Shown one piece after another: positions 9,301 to 18,300 of a stretch of 20,000 nt of DNA (within the stretch, counting starts at the first letter, position 1; each line of letters begins with the position of its first letter). Source of the stretch: Actinidia chinensis (lineage: Eukaryota; Streptophyta; Magnoliopsida; Ericales; Actinidiaceae); the NCBI GenBank assembly GCA_009663005.1, contig CM018913.1, forward strand, positions 17,320,336-17,340,335, written 5' to 3'. The translations under genes and the position numbers were made by a program. The notes under the pieces are model-generated. The model did no database searches and had not been told where the DNA came from. It saw only the letters and a program-made list of their open reading frames with translations.

Positions 9301-12300
9301 TTATTGTCTGAACTGAGCTGAGCTTGATCATATTTGCTGGCCTAAATTTGATTTTTGCCTTAATATTTGCTATGTCATTGTAAAAGGAACACACATAACA
9401 TCGATCTGCCTATATGTAGTTTTTAAAGAGAGTTGTCACACCTTTTTCAATGATGTATTTACTTGAATTTAGGAACCAAAGCTTTTTCTTTGTTTTATAA
9501 GGTCATAGGCAATGCTCGAGTCATTAACTACCAAGGGTGTTATAATAAATGCATTGTATTTTACTCTTAACAGAGGCATTGCATCGTTGTGCCTGAAGAA
9601 GCCTAAGAAAAATTTTGTTTAAATATCTTTTTTCTGAAGTTCGCAAGTCGTTGAGCCCAGCCTATTTAAGAAAATGCCTTACCTCTTTCTTTACTTGCAT
9701 TTCATTTCAAGATCTATAGATCTAATATTGGTTACATTGAGTAATCATCATCATATCAAGTGCAAATATTATCCAATTTCTTGATTTCGTTAAACCATTA
9801 TACAGTTCCTCCTGTATCTAATTAGAATTGAGAAAAGCGAGATGGAAATATTTAGAAAATTTTTGATTGATGAGAGGAATATCCCGATTTCCCAAGACCT
9901 GTTTTAGGACAATCTGACTAGAGATTTTTGTTTTTGAGTTTCTATTTATTTATATTTTTCTTTGGAGGTGGTAAAAAAATGTGATTTTAGCTAAGCTTTG
10001 GCTGGGACTAGTTTTTGCAGAACGGGCGCGAAGCTCAGACAAGCCAAGGCCCGGCCTAATTAGCAGGTGCCAGGTGGCCCTATGTCATACTGCCTTCTTT
10101 ATGGGGCAAGCATGATTAATGGAAAAGTTGAATTGTCCTCACAAGTTAGGGTTTAGAGAGACTAAATCATGATTTTATAGTATTGGAATGGTAGAATTAC
10201 TTGTACGTGTAGTCTTTCTATATACCTATTTTTTGAAGGATATCAAACTATTTTTATGCACCGAACTATTTTCTAAAGAGATGAGAGTGGAGTCTTCATA
10301 ACTTGAATATAACAAAGTAGGCAGATAACACTACATCAATTGGGCATGTTCTGTTTTGTTTTATGGAATGCACTTATGACACTGACACTCATTTTTCTTT
10401 TGTGTGATTTGTGATAGAGAACACTGTCCAATATGAGGATACCTAGTTACATAGGTGAAATAACTTGTATTGGCATAGATCTTGGGAATCTCCCTCCATA
10501 CATCAGTGGTATGAGGGTTCTTCCTTCGGACATGAATGAAGTATGGGCACTGGAAGTTGATGTTCAGTATTCTGGTGGAGTACTGTTAGATATTGAAACA
10601 AGGCTTGAAGTTCGTGAACTAGATTTCAAGGAAGGCACGGTGGATACAGATTTAGAACCAAGCCCTGCGGAGGAGGTCACATCAGATCTTCTAGAAGGTT
10701 TAGAGTATTTTGGAAAGCAATTGGAGCTTTCTGAAGGTGCAGATGGTGCAACAGAGCGAAAGAATGAAACAAATTCAAAACTAGGTATTCAATTAAACCT
10801 TCTTGGGGCGATTTTATGTGCGTAAATTATGTAATATGAACATGCTTGTGCAGTAACATGCAAATATGAAATATTGAGAATGCAGCATGTAGCTATGCCT
10901 ATATTTAATAAGTACTTAATGCATCCCATGAATTGCACTATGAGGATAGATGAAGTTTTGCTGATATATATCTAAACAGATATGTATTAATAGGAAGACT
11001 ATTGGTTCTTGTCATAGTTGCACGAAGAAGGGTTAGGGGGGTCACAAGAGCGGAAGCATGAGCAGGTGACCAAGGGCGCATAGAAGATTCTAAGTTTGGG
11101 AGTGTTTATTGTATTATATCTGTACATATACAAAATTATAATGTAAGAAAAAATTATTTTGTTTAGTGCTAATATGCTTGTTCCAATATGAATAAATATG
11201 GGAGATTGTCAACTGCAAATTGTTTTTTTAATACTATGTAAATATGACGTACAATAATGAATTTGAGTTATTTATTTTGGTAATCCGATGACTGCTATAG
11301 ATTTTCTCTTGTTTGTAGTTTTTATATTGTTGATTTGGGATTCATATATATGAGTGGCTCTATTCTAGTTGGGAATGAGGTTCTTCCTCAATGGGAGCAA
11401 GGTTTCGACAAGGTTCTTACTCAGAATCGTGACATCTAGGCTCTTGAGCAGATTTATCATCCTCCTTAGGAGGTCCTGCAACTGAGTTTTGGTATAGGGT
11501 GCAACTTTACTGCCTAAAAAATGATAACCAATTTTGATTTTCTAGACTCTCTTATTTAGCTGTTCTTGTCGCTTAGAATTGTTTGGACACGGGTAACCTT
11601 GTCATCTAGGAGTGTGCTTGTAAGCACCTTATCACCTAGTTTAGGATCTAGTGTAAGCATCTTGTTTTGAAGGAGGTCTTTTTTTGATGAATTAAAATTT
11701 AGATTTTAGTGTTTCTTGTAGACTAGTCTTTTAGGGCTTCGTTTTGAGGCCCATAGCTCATGGATTTTTAGCCCACCTTATTGGATTTGGCATAAATTAG
11801 TGCATAGATTTGATTTTTGCTCAATTTCGGCCTTGATCCGTGTGTTATTCGAGTCCATCTACGATTGTAGTTGTCGGCACCTCAAACCGAGCTACATCAA
11901 TTTTGATCCACGAGCTATGGGGCTCAAAACTAAGCCCTAAAATGCAGCACACTAAGGCTACAACAAAACACTAAAATCTGAATTTTAATTAACCAAAAAA
12001 AGACCTCCTTGAAAACGATATTACAACCCTATATATAGCAACTAAAAAGAGGTTACTTCGTGGTGAAGTACTTAGATATAAAAACTAGAAAACAACAATA
12101 AAGTGACAGCTAGCAAACATGTAGCCGCTAGATCCTAAACTAGGTGACAAGATGCTTACACCAGATCCTAAACTAGGTCACAAAGGTGTTTACAAGCACA
12201 CTCCTAGATAACAAGGTGCTTACAAGTAGTTTACAACCACTTGCCTCCAAAGGAACCACCCCCTAAGAAAGCTAATAAAACAAACCTAATGATAAAAGCC

Positions 12301-15300
12301 AATTAGCCAAAACTTAAAACAAATCCAGCTTCCTAGTCTCTTATTTTCTTCCATTTCTTTCCACAAATATAGACCAATTCTCCCTGCAAAATATTCTTCA
12401 ATCCTCATTGCATCAATTATTTTGTCTATGTGAATACCTTTCCATGATGTGAGAAAATTCACCTGATAATGTGCTTGATTCTTGTACTCCAGCCTGATTA
12501 ATGTATAAAACATATGACAAATTGAAGCATATATTCTTAATCTGCTGTTTTTAAGCATGCTTATTACTGAAAAATAAAATCTGAGTGAAGTACATATTTT
12601 GTAACTTTGGGATATAAACTATAGTAGTAATGTGTTACCACTTCTACTTCTGGTAATAATTATATATTTGTGGATCTTCACTAGCACTTGAGGACTTGTT
12701 TCACTTTTAGTTGATTCTACAATGGTCTCTTGATTAATGGTACATATGATGATTTAAAAATTTGATCTATTTGTTTGCAGTTGGGATAAAAAGCAACAAG
12801 ACCACTAGCACAGCCTCATCTTCTGCATCCAGGTGGAAATCTATTTTAAATTCCATTGCCAAACAGGTTTCGCAGGTTTGCAGATGTTTTTCCTTTTATA
12901 AAGATGTTTTGTGCTGCATATGATGTTTTGTATCTTTAAGCTTTCATGTCGTCTTAAATTTCTAGTTGCAAAAAGAAGGCTTGAAGAATACATAAAAGTG
13001 CAACAGCTATATAATTTGGAGCATTCTAGAAATAGTAGATATGTCATAAGAACCCATGTTGTGTTGTCTGTTGGAGGTGTGTTATTAAATCTAGTCTAGT
13101 TGAATAAACGATACCACTAATTAATCATTGTTTCATACTTACCTGGAATTCCTGTTATTAAGATATGTTGGGCCATCGAGTATCTAACAACAGTGGTTCG
13201 ATGATGGCCAGTTTGTCAATTTTTTATGCCAAAAAGTATGTCTATTAAAATCTATACTCAGTCCACTGCTTAGAACACCTTGCTAGGTATCACGGACATG
13301 GACATGAATACGCATACGGGCACGGATATGGACATTGGACACGGCAATTCTCAAAAAAATCAGGATTCAAATGCGTCCGCAAAAATAAATATGTTGTATA
13401 ATTTTGTTTATTATATATATGAATACAGTATCCACAAAAAAACAAATTAGAGTAAATTAATACTAGCTACATAACAAATAGATGATCCATCAAAAAAAAT
13501 ACAAGGCACAAGACAAAGTTTCTATGTAATATCCCAACAACCAACCAGAACCAGTTAGTATATAATAAGCATCAAAACAATTCATGCAAAACTGCAAAAC
13601 CCTTAAGCGTACGTGTCCCATATGTGTCTTGCTATGTCCCAACTTGTCTAGCCAAAAAATATTAATAACACTAAATGGACATGCGACATGCCGTGTGCCC
13701 CACAGGCGTGTCCCCGGATGTCTATGTCCTATATGTCTTCCACGCGCATACAGTGACCAGTTAGGCATGTCTGTACTGCATAGATACCCTGCTTCTAGCT
13801 TGATTTGTTGTTCTTTAAGCCCCAGATTGTTGTCTCATTTCTGGAAAATTTCTCCTGATGATAAGATTGCTTTTGGAAGAATGGTTTAGAAGTGCCTGAA
13901 CTCCAAATAGTGGAGTAGGAGATCAAAAGACAAAAAATTCGATTACTTTTATGAGAATCACAAGCATAGATTTTAGTTTCTCTCATTCATCCTTGTCTGG
14001 TTAATGCACCATAATCTTGTCATCTACGATTGATTCATCCGGTGGTCCAATATAATTGATACCATGAAGGAGTTGTTAATTAATATGAAGCCTCAACAAG
14101 GGACCTCGTAGCGAAGATACACCCCATATAAAGAAGAAGGGAGCAGATGATGCGTGCTAATTAGATGGTGATGAATTCAGCACAGAAGCAAAATGCACAG
14201 ATTAGTTGGCTGACCATTGAAATCATTGATGATGGTATCCAGTTTTATGGTTGGTATGATTTGTTATGAGGTTTAGGCAGTCTTTAATCGATTTGTTGTT
14301 TCACTATGAGCTGAGATGGCTATGAAAAGATGTGCAGAACAGAGAAGAAAAGAAGCCATTTTCCTGCAGTTTTGAGTAGGGATGTATTTAATCCTTGGAG
14401 ATAGTGGTTAAGAGGTTAGCGAGAAGTGATTTGGTGATAATATTTGGAGGAGACAGGATAGATTGTTGGGGTTTATTAGATAGGATGGGACTTTTGGTAT
14501 GGAAGGTGACAATGAGGTTGTATCTGGAGGCCCGGATAGTTCAATGTTGGCTGGAACAGTCCCTGATGCAGTCCATAAGAGGAGGAAGAAAAAACAAAAT
14601 TAAGGAAGCATTCAAGCTTGGAAGTTACATGCTTTTGAAGCAAAATTCAATTGGGTTCGATTCGATCAATATACAATTAAGTTATTACCTTCTAAGCTTA
14701 TCAGAGTTTTATATTTTGATAGTTCAGTATAGGTATTAATCTGTCTTTTTAATATAGATGTTTTATTTACTTTTAAGGTCAGGATATTTTGGTACTTTTT
14801 AGATTTTCTGGATATGGGTTATAGGGGTTGCCCATGGATCATGGTTGTCTTTAGGTTTTATTTACAAGTCCTATAGGGTTTTGGATAGGTTGTGGGTGTG
14901 TAAAGTTTAGTAGTTTCCTTTTTTATTTGGAAATCCTTGTCCTAGTTAGTAAAGGCAGTATTAAAGTCTTTATATAAGGCCTCTAGTTTAATGGAGAATA
15001 CATTTTACTGAATCTTCTAAAGCTTTTGAAGCCTCTTTTGGTTTGTGTGATGCAACATAACCCTAGATGTGATTCCTGGAATTCTTCTTATTTCTCTGAT
15101 GAAAATCAACATTATCCAGTTGTAAATCAATCCCCTAAAATCTAATATTTTCAATCTCAAAACCTTTCCTTTTTGAAACCCGAAAATCCCCTTAACATCA
15201 GACCCTCTTAACTATTATGTTGGCAAACATAAACGATTGCTTCCTTTGCCAAGTCATTGTTTCCCTACAGAGATACATGCTTCATGAACGAAGTATCCTT

Positions 15301-18300
15301 TGCGATAGTATTATCCAGTTGTGTATCTCCTTGTAGAAATTGCTTCTCTCCAACACGAACCTGTATGAACGAAGACCGTACTAATTTTGTGCATGTTTTT
15401 CTCAAAGATTAGAGCTTCCCCTGCTGCTAATTTAAAAATATAACTATCGCATGAAGCTGCTTTCCTTTGAGCATTCCTTTCCGTGTTCACGAACTGACTC
15501 ACTAAATAGCAAGCTTACTTGCTTCTCATGGGCGTTGTGTCAAACACGTAGGGCAAATGATTTTCTGTTTTTTTTGTTTTCTTCTTTTCATTTTCCATGT
15601 GATGGGAAAGAGAGAAACAAAGAGGAGAAAACAGAGATAGGAGAAAATAAGAGATTAACTCGTCTTGGAAGCCTCTTGTTAATAAGAGGACTATAGAGAG
15701 AATAGATACTATGAAGAAGTCTAGAAAGCGTTGCTTGAGCCTCTCCAATAAAAAGACAGGACGGAAGCATGGACTGCAAATGTTCATCTTCATTGCAAAG
15801 GACCTAACTCATCATAGGTCATATCATCTCATCTTGGGCTCACATTATCACCACTGGAACTCAATTTGATTTGATAGGACTTAGTCGAAAGGGGTATAGC
15901 CATCAAAGGGGTGATATCAGATGTCATAGTTTGACAATAAACCATCCTTGCTAAGACATACCAAGCCAGCCCTGCCAGTGCCCCCTAGTGAAGGGCCCCA
16001 AAAGGACAAGAGGCAGTTGAACATAATTACCTCTGCAACTGCAAGTCAAAAAGACAGTCAGTTTGCTCATCCCGACCTAAACATTAACCCTTTCAACTTA
16101 TTAGTAAGCTAGGTTGCCCCTTACTACCTAACTACTGGAATATCTTTCCTTCCTTTAGTCACTTTCAGTTCCTTCTAACAATGACGGCAATAACCTGCAT
16201 TACAAAAGCCAATGGCAAAGCTATTATGGGATACCCGGAGAACAGGAGTTTTCTTTGCTTCTTTCTTGTGAATGCATCTTATTTTGCGATATCCCTTCTT
16301 GTTTGATCTTTTACACCTGAATCATTTTTTTTTCCCGAAAACTTAAATGAGAATTTGGTTCTTTACCATGCCATAGTACCGATTGAGTGTTCATTGCTTA
16401 CGGAAAGCTAATAGGAGTGATCCACATTTTGTGTTTTCAATGTTCCACAATACTCACCCATTTCGAATGTCAAATCATGACTTTACAGAACTATCTTTCT
16501 TTAGTTGAATATGAATTTATTTTTCGTGATGAACACAGCTAGTTTTGATTTTGTTTGATATTAGTTACAATGCTGGTTATTAAATCTCTCCTCAAAATAG
16601 AGCTTTCTAAAAAGGAATAACACTATGGGACTGGAAGTAGGAAATCCGTGGTTAATGGAGACTTGAATGGCCTTATAACTTACTGTTGCACACCATTTAT
16701 CTTTTCAATTGACCTATGTGTGAACACGCATTCCCTTCTAGAATAAATTTTCATGAATATAACGGGAAAATCTCTTGTTGCCTCCGCATTAATTGATCTC
16801 TTTTTGAATAAAGGTGCCTCTCTCGTTGGCAATAAGGGTGGCATCCCTTAAAGGAACACTGCGGTTGCATATAAAACCTCCTCCTTCCGATCAACTATGG
16901 TTTGGGTTCACATCCATGCCTGATATTGATTTCAACTTGGAGTCTTCTGTTGGAGAACACAAGATTAATAGCGGACATATTGCTCTGTTCCTGATTAATC
17001 GGTTCAAGGTGAGATTATGCCTCTATAGCATTCATATTTCTCCATGTATGTTGATTATATTTGTGGACGTATGTTCAAGCTGCAAAGTCAAGCCCTTATT
17101 TGTAGTTTGAATATAAACATAGGGAATATATAATAAAATTATTTCTAGAACAGAGAGCATATTATATTGTGATGACTCCGTGTGTGCAAATCCAAATAAC
17201 CGATGTACAAATCCTGGAGGTGTGTTTGTGTACAATGCTTGTTGATGCCATGTTGTGTTCCTAATGTGGTTTTCTGTGAAGAATCTGTGCCACTTGGTTT
17301 TTGGTTTGTATGATGATCACGCATAATGACTGGGATGATGTCAACAGATGTATTATATTTTATTTTTTATGATTCTTTTTTTTGGCAATACATTTACAGA
17401 ATATAAAGACACTGTAAGAACAATACAAGCTTACAGATGCAAACACAAAATTCAGGGACAAAATATTCGCAAAACCTGACTCAAAAGTAATTACTTCTAA
17501 AGCCCAGAGTGATTGATCATAATCTGGTAGAAGAAATAACCTGAGGAATCCTTGCTTAGCTGCAAACTGAAGATCTCTTCAACATGGATGGATCATAACA
17601 AGAGTTCAGACCCTGAGCTGAAAAACAGAAATAAAAGTTAAAATTTTGTAGGAGCTACTAAAGGTGAAAGATCTTTAATACCCATCAGCCGCTCAGAAAA
17701 GCATAAGCAACAAGTAAACAAACTATACAAAGAAATGAGTAGGAAGATCCAATTGGGATGACCTAAGACCAACAAGATCAACCCTAGACCCACTTTATTA
17801 GATTGAGACACTACATTGCTAGAACGTGAAGTACCTAGGCAAGAGGGTGCACCAAAGTTTACATGAGGAGAATATCTTAACAGACGGAGAATGAGTAGAT
17901 TAAGCTACCAAGGGAGGAGCAAAATGAAAGATACTAGAGCCACCTCAAATGCTCATATTGGAACAACCACCCACCCCCACCCCCACCAACAAAACAAACA
18001 AACAAACACAGTGGTCATCCAAGACCTTCTGGATCTTATAAATTAATGCATTTCTTTGTTGGAAATCAAGTAAAATTGAACAGAATATAAAAATTGCTCA
18101 GCCACTACAGCTGATGGTAGTAGTTTCTATCGGCAGGCAGCCATACGGGAAACTCTAGTGCTTCCAAATTATGAAAGTGTATGCATTCCATGGATGCTTG
18201 CAGAAAAGGATGACTGGGTCCCACGGAAAGATGCTCCATTCATATGGGTTAATCAAGAAGCTGTTATTGATCCTGCTGCTGTTGTACAAGAAACACCCAG

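Larger units (their letters stand above)
7750..10417 (+). other. Intron 3
   Basis: The intron is 2668 bp, GTAATG...GTGATAG, in phase 0 between ARIQ and RTLS. It contains two copies of an 85-bp repeat (7986-8070 and 9137-9220), a hAT-like relic between them (8072-8789) and a trinucleotide microsatellite. Around 9986-10080 a GC-richer patch (AAGGCCCGGCC) looks like another old repeat. In the rest I see nothing beyond AT-rich intron sequence. Confidence 0.85.
10785..12780 (+). other. Intron 4
   Basis: The intron is 1996 bp, GTATTC...TTTGCAG, splitting the V431 codon after its first base. The dominant content is the fold-back at 11596-12217. The first 600 bp and the last 500 bp are AT-rich without recognisable elements. 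The acceptor is preceded by a good pyrimidine stretch (CTATTTGTTTGCAG). Confidence 0.85.
12876..16813 (+). other. Intron 5
   Basis: At 3938 bp this is the longest complete intron here, GTTTGC...ATAAAG, in phase 0 between QVSQ and VPLS. It contains a GACACGG-type relic (13281-13760) and an LTR-like stretch (14740-15200). The interval 15200-16800 has short pyrimidine-rich tracts but no element I can bound. No RNA gene is seen. Confidence 0.82.

Noticed and set aside
12286..12558. 90-codon minus-strand frame in intron 4
   Set aside because: AT-rich, no recognisable motif, and no splice or promoter support.
13490..13768. Minus-strand frame with histidine and glycine repeats (GRHIGHRHPGTRLWGTRHV)
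   Set aside because: The apparent repeats come from the GGACA/TGTCC words of the decayed transposon end, not from a protein.
14395..14739. 114-codon frame upstream of the LTR-like piece, considered as retroelement coding remnant
   Set aside because: No protease, reverse transcriptase, RNase H, integrase or zinc-knuckle motif; chance frame is more likely.
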